Assembly: GCF_016757215.1 (NCBI RefSeq)
Contig: NZ_JAESIY010000004.1
Coordinates: forward strand, 124,001-188,000
Direction of reading: 5' to 3'
Length of the DNA stretch: 64,000 nucleotides
DNA from: Fulvivirga sediminis
Lineage (GTDB): Bacteria > Bacteroidota > Bacteroidia > Cytophagales > Cyclobacteriaceae
Shown here: piece by piece, positions 34,593 to 44,309 of the stretch
Position numbering within the stretch: position 1 is the first letter of the stretch
Layout: every line of letters begins with the position of its first letter
Position numbers and translations under genes: made by a program
The notes under the pieces: generated by a model
What the model was told of the DNA's origin: nothing
What the model saw: only the letters and a program-made list of their open reading frames with translations
Database searches by the model: none

Positions 34593-34906
34593 ATCGTAGT
34601 ATTTTATGCTAAGCAATAATACATAATAGCTCCAATCATAAAGAATTATCAGCAGGCTATTCGCCTTATTAATAGCAATTTCACTGATTTCAGGGATGAA
34701 AAACGGATTTAAGAAGAGCCATTTAGAAGAAAAACAGCACAGAAAATCTTCAACCTTATAATGTATATGAAGGTTATTTTGGGGTCATGTACAATGGAAA
34801 CTTATCCTAAAACACAGCTAATTAAGGATTTATTTGGTAATTAGAGACAACATTGCTTCGCAAACCCTAAGTTTGCACTTTAGAATAGAGTATTCCACCT
34901 TATACT

Positions 34907-35839
34907 ATGGAGAAGAATTTAACCCTTATAGGAGAAAAATCATTTAATATCCCCCCTGAAAAAACAATTCTTCAGGCCTCTTTAGATGAAGGCGTTCCTT
35001 TCAGGTATGAGTGCGGGGCTAAAGCCCGATGTTCTACTTGTAGAATATTAGTAGAAGAAGGTGCTGAAAACCTTTCTCCCATGACTTTAGGCGAACGACA
35101 TCTAAGAAGTCAGATTAATCTATCAGAAAATGTGCGTCTGGCTTGCCAGACATATGTAAAAAAAGGAACAGTGAAGGTGAGGAGAATTATGAAAGATAAA
35201 ACTGACTATGAGTTATATATTCGAAAGTCTAACGGAGAACCTGCAAGCATGGGCAAGGAACTACAGCTTTGCCTCTTCTTTCTAGACATGAGAAATTTCA
35301 CTCGCTTCATGGAACTACACCTGGCCTTTGATGCCATACACCTTATTCGCAAGCTTTTCAATTCTTTCGAAAGAATCATTAATAAATATAATGGCAAAAT
35401 AATAGAAACGGCGGGCGATGGATTGTATGCCGCCTTTGGTTTTAAAGAACAGCCTATAGAAGCGGCCAATAACGCCGTAAAAAGTGGCTTCGAAATAATA
35501 GAAAAACTAAAAGAACTCAATCAGGATTATTTCAATAAGCACTTCGGTGAATTTATACAAATAGGTATTGGCATTCATTATGGCAAAGTAGCCACTGGAG
35601 ACATTATGTTAGAAGGCCGAAAACACAAGTTGGTAATGGGCTATCCGGTAAACATTGCTGCTCGCATACAAGAGCTTACCAAAAAATATAAAAACAACTT
35701 TATTATTTCCGACAAGGTATTTATCCTTCTTCAAAGCCCACCTAAGTCAGAACAAAATACAGAGATCATTAGAGGAACAGGCGAAAGAATCAATATACAC
35801 GTAATAGGAGAAGACTACAAGCAACCTCTTACGTCTTAA
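34907..35839 (+). CDS. [2Fe-2S] ferredoxin fused to class III nucleotide cyclase
   Basis: A 310-aa two-domain protein. Residues 1-95 are an adrenodoxin-type ferredoxin with cluster ligands C36, C42, C45 (ECGAKARCSTC) and C80. Residues 118-300 are a class III adenylate/guanylate cyclase: metal aspartates D127 (FFLDMRNFT) and D171 (ETAGDGLYAAF), and the transition-state Asn and Arg in MGYPVNIAARIQE. The position usually held by the adenine-selecting Lys is Glu (E167), as in guanylate cyclases, so the product (cAMP or cGMP) is uncertain. The fusion suggests cyclase activity gated by cellular redox state. There is no membrane anchor. Monocistronic, ending at 35843-35873. Confidence 0.88.
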   Translation: MEKNLTLIGEKSFNIPPEKTILQASLDEGVPFRYECGAKARCSTCRILVEEGAENLSPMTLGERHLRSQINLSENVRLACQTYVKKGTVKVRRIMKDKTDYELYIRKSNGEPASMGKELQLCLFFLDMRNFTRFMELHLAFDAIHLIRKLFNSFERIINKYNGKIIETAGDGLYAAFGFKEQPIEAANNAVKSGFEIIEKLKELNQDYFNKHFGEFIQIGIGIHYGKVATGDIMLEGRKHKLVMGYPVNIAARIQELTKKYKNNFIISDKVFILLQSPPKSEQNTEIIRGTGERINIHVIGEDYKQPLTS

Positions 35840-35842
35840 AAA

Positions 35843-35873
35843 ATAGCAGAGGCCAGGGAAGAACCTCTGCTAT
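35843..35873 (+). terminator. terminator after the ferredoxin-cyclase gene
   Basis: A 10-bp stem ATAGCAGAGG (35843-35852) with CCTCTGCTAT (35864-35873) between convergent genes; preceded by an A-run, so it probably also serves the minus strand. Confidence 0.7.
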
Positions 35874-35882
35874 AACCTCATA

Positions 35883-36965
35883 TTACTCCATAACCAGAGT
35901 TAATTCTGCTGATAGCACAAAATCCGTTGTAGTAGATTTATTTTCTACCACTAAAGAATATTCACCGGCAGCTAATGAAGTGTTTTCTTTCACTGAAACT
36001 TTTCCAGTTTCCTCGTTTATTGAAAACAACCCCTCTGTATTATCGAGGGAAACTCCTCCTTTAGATATGCTTTTTATACTGAAATGGCCCTTATATTTTT
36101 CAGGGTAAAAAGCGGGCTCCATAGTTGCATATTCTTTGCCCAGAGCCATTACCAGTCTGTTCTGAATAACTGTAATATCAAGATCTGGATAATAACTACC
36201 GTAAAAAAACTTAGGAGTAGGAACAACCATCACCCTAAATTGCTTACGAGCAACCATATAACCATCTTTCAAGAGGGTAGGCACCATATCGTAAGTCCAC
36301 TCACTCTTGCCCTCATCTCCGGCATTTTCATCCACTACTATTTTGCCATCCACTAAGTTTACATGACCATCAGGTCTGCCATTAAAAAACAACTCCAGTT
36401 TACTGCCTTCTTTTTTTAGAGCTTTATAATCTACAGCATACTCAGACCTAGTACCGTACAAAGCGTAGTCATAAGGTATCTCGTCTGTGTCACTTAAACC
36501 TACAATACCCAGATCGGCAGTAGTTACCCTCACCTTAAAGGTAGTTTCCACTGATTTATATCCTTCTTCAGAATCCGCTTTCAAGGTCACATTATACACT
36601 TCAGGCAACCTTACATCACTTATTTCTGAATAAACATTGTTAGGGTAAATTTCTGCAGCGTTTATTTGAATCGAATTCTCCGAAGCATTCACAGTTATAG
36701 CATTAGCTAGCAAGTTTTGTAAGGTTTGCTCACCCTTCACCTCAATATCATCATTATTACTAAAATCTAGTGATAGCACGACTCCTTCATAATCCTTATA
36801 CTGCGTAGGCAACATTAGATCTATATTATCACCGTAAGTAACTAATACAGAATCTTTAAGTACTACAGGAGGCAAATAACCTTTATAAGTGACTTGTTCA
36901 TCATCATTACAGCCGAAAACTGCTAAGATGGCAAGCAAGAAAATACCATTGTATCTCTTTAACAT
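35883..36965 (-). CDS. surface/periplasmic lipoprotein with Ig- and cadherin-like repeats
   Basis: A 360-aa lipoprotein; the start at 36965 gives a signal peptide with lipobox Cys19 (AVFGCNDDEQ). The acidic residues right after the Cys (NDDE) resemble the surface-export signal of Bacteroidota lipoproteins. The rest is all-beta, with two or three Ig-like units (VYNVTLKADSEEGYKSVET...KVRV) and a final cadherin-like strand pair (FSINEETGKVSVKENTSL). It resembles the accessory lipoproteins of glycan-uptake loci, but no SusC/SusD genes are nearby. Ligand unknown. Confidence 0.65.
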   Translation of the reverse strand: MLKRYNGIFLLAILAVFGCNDDEQVTYKGYLPPVVLKDSVLVTYGDNIDLMLPTQYKDYEGVVLSLDFSNNDDIEVKGEQTLQNLLANAITVNASENSIQINAAEIYPNNVYSEISDVRLPEVYNVTLKADSEEGYKSVETTFKVRVTTADLGIVGLSDTDEIPYDYALYGTRSEYAVDYKALKKEGSKLELFFNGRPDGHVNLVDGKIVVDENAGDEGKSEWTYDMVPTLLKDGYMVARKQFRVMVVPTPKFFYGSYYPDLDITVIQNRLVMALGKEYATMEPAFYPEKYKGHFSIKSISKGGVSLDNTEGLFSINEETGKVSVKENTSLAAGEYSLVVENKSTTTDFVLSAELTLVME

Positions 36966-37135
36966 TTTCTCTTTATTAATTGATTTGATTAAGTAAAAAG
37001 GATCGTGCACAAACCTGATTCAAATATAGCACTTTCTTTAAACGCAACAACGTTGCATTTAAATTAATGTTTAAAATTTTTCCTTTTTAAATTTAAAGAC
37101 CCAACAACGAAAATCTCACAGCATGAGACATTTAT

Positions 37136-37263
37136 GATCGATTACAAAAAGTAAAGCGCTGGGCTATGGAATACTGTTCACTACTAAGTCAAGGTGTCTA
37201 GTAGGGATAAGACCGGTGAAGTTCAGCTGATGATAACTCAATTGCAGGCAAAGGTTTCAAGCA
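37136..37263 (+). repeat. direct repeat, copy 1
   Basis: A two-block repeat. Block one (37136-37178) corresponds to 37734-37778, with GGGCTATGGAATnCT in common. Block two (37191-37263, 73 nt) matches 37851-37923 at about 65 of 73 positions. No supported gene. Confidence 0.7.
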
Positions 37264-37362
37264 CTTCAATAGATCCCAGAAATAACTTCGAGATTGCTTC
37301 ACTCCATCTCCTTAGGTTTGCAATAACCAGTTTATTTATAGACGGCCTAAATCAATTAATTA

Positions 37363-37478
37363 CCGTCATCCCGGCCACAGCGAAGTGGAGAGCCGGGATC
37401 TCACCGATCTGATAGCAGAACATGAACAGCGAGATTCCTGATATCATTCCGCTATGCTTCATAATTCAGGAATGACGG
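37363..37478 (+). repeat. palindromic REP-like element
   Basis: Ends CCGTCAT (37363-37369) and ATGACGG (37472-37478) are inverted. Inside is a hairpin ATCCCGGC / GCCGGGAT (37368-37375, 37392-37399) and a segment starting GAGATTCCTG and ending CAGGAATGACGG. Elements of this GTCAT...ATGAC type are common intergenic repeats in bacterial genomes. Confidence 0.6.
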
Positions 37479-37733
37479 CTCTTCTTTCTGATTATTACGG
37501 AGTAACCCCAAAGCTATGGAAAGCAATTTACCACAATATCAAGAGTATCGACCGTCTACTATTCGACGAGGCTCAGAGCAACTCGATGGTATCTTAATCT
37601 TGCTGTACAGTCGTGAGGTGAAATAATATTGGAAAATAGTCCTTTCTCAAGTCCTTAGTGGCAGGTCATCGCTATGAAACGGTTCCGTAAGCGGAAGACC
37701 TCACAGCAAGAAAGATTTTTTTGTTACTTTTTT

Positions 37734-37923
37734 GATCGACTGCAAAAAAGTAAAGAGCCTGGGCTATGGAATGCTATTCAAAGCTTAATCATGCTGACAC
37801 TGGTTTGGTGAGATTCTGTTTATCATATACATAGACCTTTTCCTTTCGCCAAGGTGTCTAATGGGGATAAGACCGGTTAAGTTCAGCTGATGATAACTCA
37901 ATTATTGGTAAAGGTTTTAAGCA
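37734..37923 (+). repeat. direct repeat, copy 2
   Basis: Second copy of the 37136-37263 repeat, with about 60 extra nt between its two blocks. Together with the REP-like element it accounts for much of the 948-nt gap 37011-37958, in which I see no gene. Confidence 0.7.
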
Positions 37924-37958
37924 AAGAATCCATTTGACATCACCAATCATTAAACCCT

Positions 37959-38306
37959 TTAAAACAAAACATAAGGCAATTTCAACCTCTGCATTTCACT
38001 CCTCAATTTATCATTATTACTTGCCTCTTCAATGAAGATTGTATCAGGAGCTTCCTGAACATACCATCGTTCTTCTAACTGAAGAATAGAGTCTTCTGAT
38101 GGCAACTCTAAATGACTCAGTTTAGAAACTTCACTGTTCGTGTTTTCACTGCTTAACTTTAGCATTAACGCCAGCAAAGCAACTATTAAAAGGGCTAGCA
38201 ACACTACAAATGCGCCAATAAATCTATATAATCGTCCTTTTTCATCTTTCTTATTAAGCACAATTTGGGCGTTATTTTTACGCAAAGCAGTGCCATTAAA
38301 CTTCAT
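37959..38306 (-). CDS. hypothetical single-pass membrane protein
   Basis: Unrecognised 115-aa protein. A basic N-terminus of about 30 residues is followed by one transmembrane helix (about 31-52, IGAFVVLLALLIVALLALML). A 60-residue acidic, probably periplasmic tail (LPSEDSILQLEERWYVQ) follows. The layout resembles small divisome- or envelope-associated proteins, but no motif supports that. It sits alone beside the repeat-rich gap. Confidence 0.5.
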   Translation of the reverse strand: MKFNGTALRKNNAQIVLNKKDEKGRLYRFIGAFVVLLALLIVALLALMLKLSSENTNSEVSKLSHLELPSEDSILQLEERWYVQEAPDTIFIEEASNNDKLRSEMQRLKLPYVLF

Positions 38307-38463
38307 AACATGAGTATTTAGTTGATTAATATGTAAAATTGAATGTTTAGATTTTACCTGTATTGGTTTGTTCCTGTCATAGCTTCTATGATTAGGACTT
38401 GGTGTTATAGGTGATTGCTCTAATTATAGTGAAGTCTCTTTTATTAGACGCACATATAAATCG

Positions 38464-38937
38464 CTACAATAAAGGTATCTCAGAAAAAGGCCCATAAACC
38501 ACTGGATTAACTTCATAATCTATGGATGAATCTTCCTCAACGGTAAAGGACATATAATAAGCGTGGGTGTCATTCTTGAAAGAAATATTCCTAACAACAT
38601 AACTACCATTGACCATCAAGTTTATCGGCAAAGTATCACTCCTCTTTAGGTTGTACAACCAATAGTAGCCTGGATTTTTTTCCTTAAAAAGAACCTCATC
38701 CCTTAACTGAACGAGGACACCATCTTTATAAAAAGTTTTAGCATTAACTTCATCATAAACCACACTATCATAATCCAACTTTAATTGAATTGGTGATTTT
38801 TTCTCCTTTTCATACAGCATTAGCCCATCACCCACCCCATCTCGAAACGTTAGCCCATCATAATCAACTGCAGCTCGCGGCTTCTTACATGAGCTCAGAC
38901 CAATGATTATCATAATAACAAAGACAACCTTTTTCAT
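38464..38937 (-). CDS. small lipoprotein of unknown function
   Basis: A 157-aa lipoprotein with signal peptide and lipobox Cys17 (IIGLSSCKK). The mature part is beta-rich: FRDGVGDGLMLYEKEK, then alternating strands with YWLYNLKRSD and INLMVNGSYVVRNISF. No family recognised. It is an independent gene 282 nt beyond the AAA+ operon end, with no motif linking it to that system. Confidence 0.55.
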   Translation of the reverse strand: MKKVVFVIMIIIGLSSCKKPRAAVDYDGLTFRDGVGDGLMLYEKEKKSPIQLKLDYDSVVYDEVNAKTFYKDGVLVQLRDEVLFKEKNPGYYWLYNLKRSDTLPINLMVNGSYVVRNISFKNDTHAYYMSFTVEEDSSIDYEVNPVVYGPFSEIPLL

Positions 38938-39219
38938 AATTTATCACATCATTTGTGGAGTAAGATTTATCTCCAATACATATAAATAAACTGAAGACAA
39001 CACACACATCTATTGGAATTAAATAGACAAGGCAATTCCACTCAATGAAGTAACCTTTCATTGCATCTATATGAGACTTATTAAAACCCCACTTCGACCA
39101 AATAAATCTATTAATAAAACAACCTGTACACTTATTGGCAGCAGCTCCAACAGTCGACTTTCCAAGATGAGCAGCTCTGTAGGCAATAACACCTACAGAG
39201 ACTACACAAAGCCCTTAAA

Positions 39220-42200
39220 TCACTTCTTCATCAAAGCATCTCTGATGCCATCCAGGCCTTTGGTCACTTCTTCAATATGACTAAGCATTTGCCCCATTTG
39301 ATTGCCCATGCCATAGCCTTTGGTACGCTGCTGCTTCATGAAGATTTCTTTTATCTCCAACCAACGCGCCTGGCTTTCAGCGGTTAGGTAGCCATTAAGC
39401 TCTTTAAACTTCAGCAAATTGGCTTCAGCTCCGGTGGTGAGGGTCTGAGCTTCATTATTATAATGGCCATTCACCAAAGTGGTCAGCTCATCGTCATTCA
39501 TCACAGAAAATACTTTCTCTGCAATTTTATTCATATCTCTGTATGACCCCTGCAGCTTAAAGGCTGGCTCTGTTCGGTATTCATCGGCTTGACCTGCTGA
39601 GCGGATATACTCCAGGTTTACCTTCAAAATAACATCTCTCACCTTCATCAGCTTTTGGAATACACTCATATATTCTCTCACCTCCTCCTGCGAGTGATTG
39701 GTTTCGAACTCAGCGCCTTCCAGCGTATCCTTTTCTGCTGCACTCACTAAGGTATACACATCATCAAGGCTTTTGCCTGCCAACTTATTCAACACCGGGT
39801 TAGAAGTGATACAGTTCTCCAGATAACTCAGCTTAAAGGCTGAATCAGAATCTCCGATGATGTCACCCAGGTTATATACATCAGCCCGGTTAGAAAGCAT
39901 ATCAGGGATACGGAACTTCTCACCACTTTCTGTATAAGGGTTTCCAGCCATAACCACACTCACCTTTTTACCTCTGAAGTCGTAAGTTTTACTCTTACCT
40001 TTATAAACCCCTTCTATCTTACGCTGAGCATCACAAAGAGAGATAAACTTCTGCAAGAACTCAGGATTACAGTGCTGAATATCATCCAGATAGATCATCA
40101 CATTATCTCCCATTTCAAAAGCCAGGTTCAGCTTATTAAGCTCTTCACGAGCAGCTGCATTGGGCGCTTCAGCAGGATCAACCGAGGTGACCTGATGTCC
40201 AATAGCCGGACCATTGATCTTCATAAAAATCACACCCAATCTATTAGCGATGTATTCCATCAAAGTGGTTTTACCATAACCCGGAGGAGAAATAAGCAAG
40301 AGCATACCCATCAAATCAGTACGCTTTCCTTCACCTGCCTCACCAATTTGCTTAGCCAGGTTAGCGCCAATAAGCGGTAAATACACCTCATTAATAAGTT
40401 TATTCCTAACAAATGAAGACATCACCCTTGGCTTAAACTCGCCAAGCCTCAGCTCTTCTGTAAAGTCTGCCACCAACTCTTTTTTCAGTGCATTAAACTC
40501 CCTATAGGCAGGCACTGTTGTATTTTCAAAGGCTTCTAACTTCAGTAAAAACTGGTTGAAATTCATGTGATATTTACCTTCTTCTACCACCGCATGACTT
40601 CCCTGCATACCTTCTATCTCAGCTACTAATGGAATATTAATCACCCTGGGTTGAGCTTTATTTTCCATTAACAACAGGGCCGTTTCCGATATAAACTGAA
40701 GCTCGTCTTCACTATCATTAAACTCAGCATAAGCCTGAAGCCATTTTCTGATCATCTGAAACTGATCTTCTTCACGCTTTAATTTCTTTACTGAGTCCTC
40801 ATATTTTTTGATGGCCTTTTTATCTTTCAAGTAGCCTTGAAAGCTTTCCGACAAAGTCACGGCATCACCAGCCTTCACAAAGTCATTATGATCTTTAATT
40901 TCAAAAAATAGATATTCAGCAGCCTTAGCAGCATGACTCAAATCAAACACATCAACCAGCTTACTTTCAATATCCAACTTCACTTCTTCTATCACCTGAT
41001 AGAATTCTTCCAGATTAGGAAATACATCAATTATTATCCCCAAACCTTTAATTCTGCTATCCAGCAGCTGCTTATATTCCTCATCTACTGCATATTGCCA
41101 GTAAAATTGAGCCATAGCACGTGTTTCCGAGGCATACTTCAGCAATCCACCTGATTGATAGAACATAAGTAGTGACTCCAATAAACGAACCGCATCATGA
41201 TCATGAACACCTTTCATATAGCCTTCATTATACCTCAGAGCCATAAACTTCTGCACATACACAAGCAACTGCTCAGGGGTAAGTTTGTAGAGCTCTGCCA
41301 GAGTTTTATGCACAGCTTCTCCATTGGCCTTTTTCTCCCCTGTCTTCAACACTTTATACGCCAGGTATTCGGCACGATATAATTTTTCATTCTCTGATAT
41401 TACCGCCTGATTCCATACCGCTCTGCTAGAATTGATTCGCTCGTTTTTAATCTCTTCATACAGACTGGTACCAGTAAGATGGAAAAACAAGTTCTCATCT
41501 CTGGGCACCACTGTTACTTCCAGTGACTGCGTATTGACTGAGAATTTGTATTTACCAAACTTGATAATATCTTCACCAGACTCAAAAAGTTCATTTTTAT
41601 CTCTTAACTGCCTGATAGCATCTTCTTTCAGCGCTTTAAGCTTACTTTGCACATCATCAGCCTTTACAGAATCGCCTATTTCCTTGAGCTCTGCTACAAT
41701 ATTGCGCAGCTTCTCTATCATCATGTCTGATGAAAAATAGCCATTGATCTCTGCCGCCGTAGTCATACGTTCCGTTCTACTCTGAGCAGCACTTAGTATT
41801 CTGGCAGCTGATTGCTGTAATGAATTAGCGCGTTTATTTCTAGCTTCTACTAATGATACCTTTTTAGATTCAAAGGCATTATATATGTCTTCTCTCTTTT
41901 CAGATATCTTCAGCACAAAATCATCAAACTCAGCAAACTTCCCCTCCAGCTCCTCTAACTGCACCATGAGCTTAGCCAGGTACTCGTCACATTTCTTAGG
42001 TGTATCAGAAAGATCAAGGTAGTTGGTTACACCTTGTTCCAGAAGTTTAATTTGAGCATTAAACTCAGCCTTGCCCTCAATCAGCATCAGCTCTCGCCTC
42101 TTTTTCTTTAAGGCTGCTCTGTTTTTATTCAGAATAGAGAATAAAGCCGATATATTATCAATGATCTGCGTAGTTTGAGTAGCATCAGAAATCTTGAGGT

Positions 42201-44121
42201 TACTCACAATATCTATGAGCATTTCCAGATCATGAGCTATCTGATCAATTTTCTTCTCTAGCTCATCAATATCTATTACTTTATTAACCTCTTCAATTTC
42301 CTGTTCTAGTCCCTTTACCTTGGTTTCATAGTCATCTAAAGCATCATCTCTAAGCAAAAAGCGAACACAGCTATCAGCATATTTAAGGTTGGTTTCCTTA
42401 AGCAGCTCCTCATATTTTTCTATCCGTTGCTCATCTGCATAGCGTAATGATTTTAAAGATTCCGTTTCACCTCTGAGCTCGCGCAAGGCATTCAGGTGAT
42501 TTACAAATTTCTCTAGGCTGGGCTGTGTTTCACGACTGATCTTCTTAGTCATTTCATCCACCCTGGTAAGCACATCATTAACCTGATCAGCCGTATTTTT
42601 GCGTATACTTACTACCTTTTCATACTCATCTATAGCTGAAGAAGCTGTTTGACGAATAGCCTTTAACGGCTCCAATGCCTTATAAGCCTCTTCCTTATCC
42701 AGCCAATGGTAAGTATCTATTATATCAGTAGACTGCTTTTGCAGATCAGAATAAAGGTTCGCATAGTTCTCCCCTTTTTCTACCAATGTAATTAGCTCAT
42801 TGCACTCAGCCATGGCACGTACTATCTCCTTATTACCGATCTTAAACAGGTAGGAGTCATTATTCGATACAGACTGAAAATCTGGCCCCGTAAAAGGCGT
42901 TTGCCATATTTTGGTAGCATGGTGCTTTTTAGGCTCCTCGTCTGCATTAAAGAAGCACATCTCTCCATTTTCAAAAATGGAATAGCCATGGCAGATGATT
43001 GGGTTCTCTACCTTTTGCTGAATAATGTTATAAGGCAGCAATAAATAAATGCCTTGCAAGCGGTTATAAAACACATACAGGTAATCTTCTCCATTTGGTG
43101 AGGCGATGGTTTTTTCATAAACCATATCCTTTAGGTTATTGTCAAAAACCTTATAATCACCACTTTGAAGATAATAACCATTAGAAAAGATAATACCCTG
43201 ATCATCAGGCAAGAGTATGCAGGCATCAGCAATAGCCCTGATATTTCTCGCCTCTTTAAGCTTACTATTAAATACGATATACCTATAGTCTTTTTCCTGA
43301 TACGGCTTTATCCTCAACAGAATGAGATTACCTAAAATAGCATACATGATCTCTGCATCATCCAGCGTTTGATCAGGGTTATCAACATCTTCATGATACA
43401 CTCCCTTGCCAGAATCTGTATTATCTTCAACCTTAATTGTAAGATCTCCACCCACCGTTTCTACAAAAACTTTGTCCTCTATGGAAATATGGGGGTACTT
43501 GCCTTCTCTATGATAATCTCTGGTAGTTCTTTTCCATTGAAAAGCATGCTGTGCAGGAAAAGCAAACTCATGCTCACTACGATTATCCAAATAGGTAAGC
43601 TTCTCTCCTTCTACCAGCCATTTGAAGGCTTTAATATCTGTTACAGACTTCCCAATTCGGAAAATCATGTAAAGATGAGGTCCTATAAGGGCAAATTTAA
43701 CAAACTGAGTATCTTTATAATATTTATATAATTTCTGAAAGTCCACAACAAATTGCTCATCTGCAATCATGGACATATCCAAGGCGGGAAAAGTATGGTC
43801 TTTATATTGATGAATACTGAATACATCAGACAGTTCAACATGGGTTTTTAGACCTAAATGAACATTAAATCCAAATAAAAAATGATTGCCAATAGGCACC
43901 ATATCCCAAGGAATACAGTTATGCTCAGTGGTAATGCGCTCAGTAGCAATCAGCTTAGTTTCTAATGAGCCAAAAACCTGCTTTCTTGACTCATTAAGTT
44001 TATTTAATACTTGAGACAGTTCTTTAGTGCTAGCTTCTAATCGGTTTTTTAAAACCTCATAGGTGCCGCCTTCTAGTGTCACTTGTGATGGGTTATTATT
44101 TTCTGTCTGTTCCTGAGACAT
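39220..44121 (-). CDS. giant MoxR-like AAA+ ATPase, DUF3686-type ("DNA repair ATPase" family)
   Basis: A 1633-aa protein. Residues 1-430 match the N-terminus of the family often annotated DUF3686/"DNA repair ATPase" (GTYEVLKNRLEAS, TTEHNCIPWDMVPIGN, FGFNVHLGL), with a beta-propeller-like pattern. About 430-900 is long coiled coil. About 900-1240 is helical. The AAA+ module follows: Walker A PPGYGKTT near 1280, Walker B NVMIYLDDIQH near 1345, sensor 1 VVMAGNP and RIPDMLSNRADV, MoxR-like. No membrane segment. It is last in the PspA-flotillin row, so it is probably an ATP-driven remodeller working at the flotillin/PspA-coated membrane; the DNA-repair name has no support here. ATG at 44121 replaces an in-frame TTG at 44127. 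Confidence 0.85.
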   Translation of the reverse strand: MSQEQTENNNPSQVTLEGGTYEVLKNRLEASTKELSQVLNKLNESRKQVFGSLETKLIATERITTEHNCIPWDMVPIGNHFLFGFNVHLGLKTHVELSDVFSIHQYKDHTFPALDMSMIADEQFVVDFQKLYKYYKDTQFVKFALIGPHLYMIFRIGKSVTDIKAFKWLVEGEKLTYLDNRSEHEFAFPAQHAFQWKRTTRDYHREGKYPHISIEDKVFVETVGGDLTIKVEDNTDSGKGVYHEDVDNPDQTLDDAEIMYAILGNLILLRIKPYQEKDYRYIVFNSKLKEARNIRAIADACILLPDDQGIIFSNGYYLQSGDYKVFDNNLKDMVYEKTIASPNGEDYLYVFYNRLQGIYLLLPYNIIQQKVENPIICHGYSIFENGEMCFFNADEEPKKHHATKIWQTPFTGPDFQSVSNNDSYLFKIGNKEIVRAMAECNELITLVEKGENYANLYSDLQKQSTDIIDTYHWLDKEEAYKALEPLKAIRQTASSAIDEYEKVVSIRKNTADQVNDVLTRVDEMTKKISRETQPSLEKFVNHLNALRELRGETESLKSLRYADEQRIEKYEELLKETNLKYADSCVRFLLRDDALDDYETKVKGLEQEIEEVNKVIDIDELEKKIDQIAHDLEMLIDIVSNLKISDATQTTQIIDNISALFSILNKNRAALKKKRRELMLIEGKAEFNAQIKLLEQGVTNYLDLSDTPKKCDEYLAKLMVQLEELEGKFAEFDDFVLKISEKREDIYNAFESKKVSLVEARNKRANSLQQSAARILSAAQSRTERMTTAAEINGYFSSDMMIEKLRNIVAELKEIGDSVKADDVQSKLKALKEDAIRQLRDKNELFESGEDIIKFGKYKFSVNTQSLEVTVVPRDENLFFHLTGTSLYEEIKNERINSSRAVWNQAVISENEKLYRAEYLAYKVLKTGEKKANGEAVHKTLAELYKLTPEQLLVYVQKFMALRYNEGYMKGVHDHDAVRLLESLLMFYQSGGLLKYASETRAMAQFYWQYAVDEEYKQLLDSRIKGLGIIIDVFPNLEEFYQVIEEVKLDIESKLVDVFDLSHAAKAAEYLFFEIKDHNDFVKAGDAVTLSESFQGYLKDKKAIKKYEDSVKKLKREEDQFQMIRKWLQAYAEFNDSEDELQFISETALLLMENKAQPRVINIPLVAEIEGMQGSHAVVEEGKYHMNFNQFLLKLEAFENTTVPAYREFNALKKELVADFTEELRLGEFKPRVMSSFVRNKLINEVYLPLIGANLAKQIGEAGEGKRTDLMGMLLLISPPGYGKTTLMEYIANRLGVIFMKINGPAIGHQVTSVDPAEAPNAAAREELNKLNLAFEMGDNVMIYLDDIQHCNPEFLQKFISLCDAQRKIEGVYKGKSKTYDFRGKKVSVVMAGNPYTESGEKFRIPDMLSNRADVYNLGDIIGDSDSAFKLSYLENCITSNPVLNKLAGKSLDDVYTLVSAAEKDTLEGAEFETNHSQEEVREYMSVFQKLMKVRDVILKVNLEYIRSAGQADEYRTEPAFKLQGSYRDMNKIAEKVFSVMNDDELTTLVNGHYNNEAQTLTTGAEANLLKFKELNGYLTAESQARWLEIKEIFMKQQRTKGYGMGNQMGQMLSHIEEVTKGLDGIRDALMKK

Positions 44122-44263
44122 AGTCAATAGATTTAAGCCGGGTAAGCCGGGAAATAATTATTGAGAACATGGGTGAGATGAAAAACTTTGAGTATGGCTT
44201 GCAACCACCGTTTCACCTCACATGCTCATGAATAAATCGGATAATTTTAAGAGTAGAATCTAT

Positions 44264-44292
44264 TGGCTGTGTGAGATAAAACCACACAGCCA
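44264..44292 (-). terminator. hairpin between flotillin and AAA+ genes
   Basis: A 10-bp stem TGGCTGTGTG (44264-44273) with CACACAGCCA (44283-44292) in the 188-nt gap. There is no T-run, so it may be a processing or partial-termination site that lowers AAA+ expression relative to flotillin. Confidence 0.4.
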
Positions 44293-44309
44293 GAATTCCA
44301 TTGCTTCGC

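Noticed and set aside
34861-34881. TAAGTTTG promoter-like element before the cyclase gene
   Set aside because: Fits the -7 consensus but no -33 partner at 19-21 nt; it is also the arm of a GCAAAC/GTTTGC hairpin.
37194-37412. 72-aa frame in the repeat-rich gap
   Set aside because: Composed of the direct repeat and REP-like element; its second copy is not open in the same way.
39071-39280. Small plus-strand frame at the end of the AAA+ gene
   Set aside because: Overlaps the AAA+ C-terminus and lacks any signal or motif.
39220-44121. DNA-repair role for the giant ATPase
   Set aside because: The automatic family name suggests repair, but there is no nuclease or RecN-like head, and its neighbours are membrane proteins.
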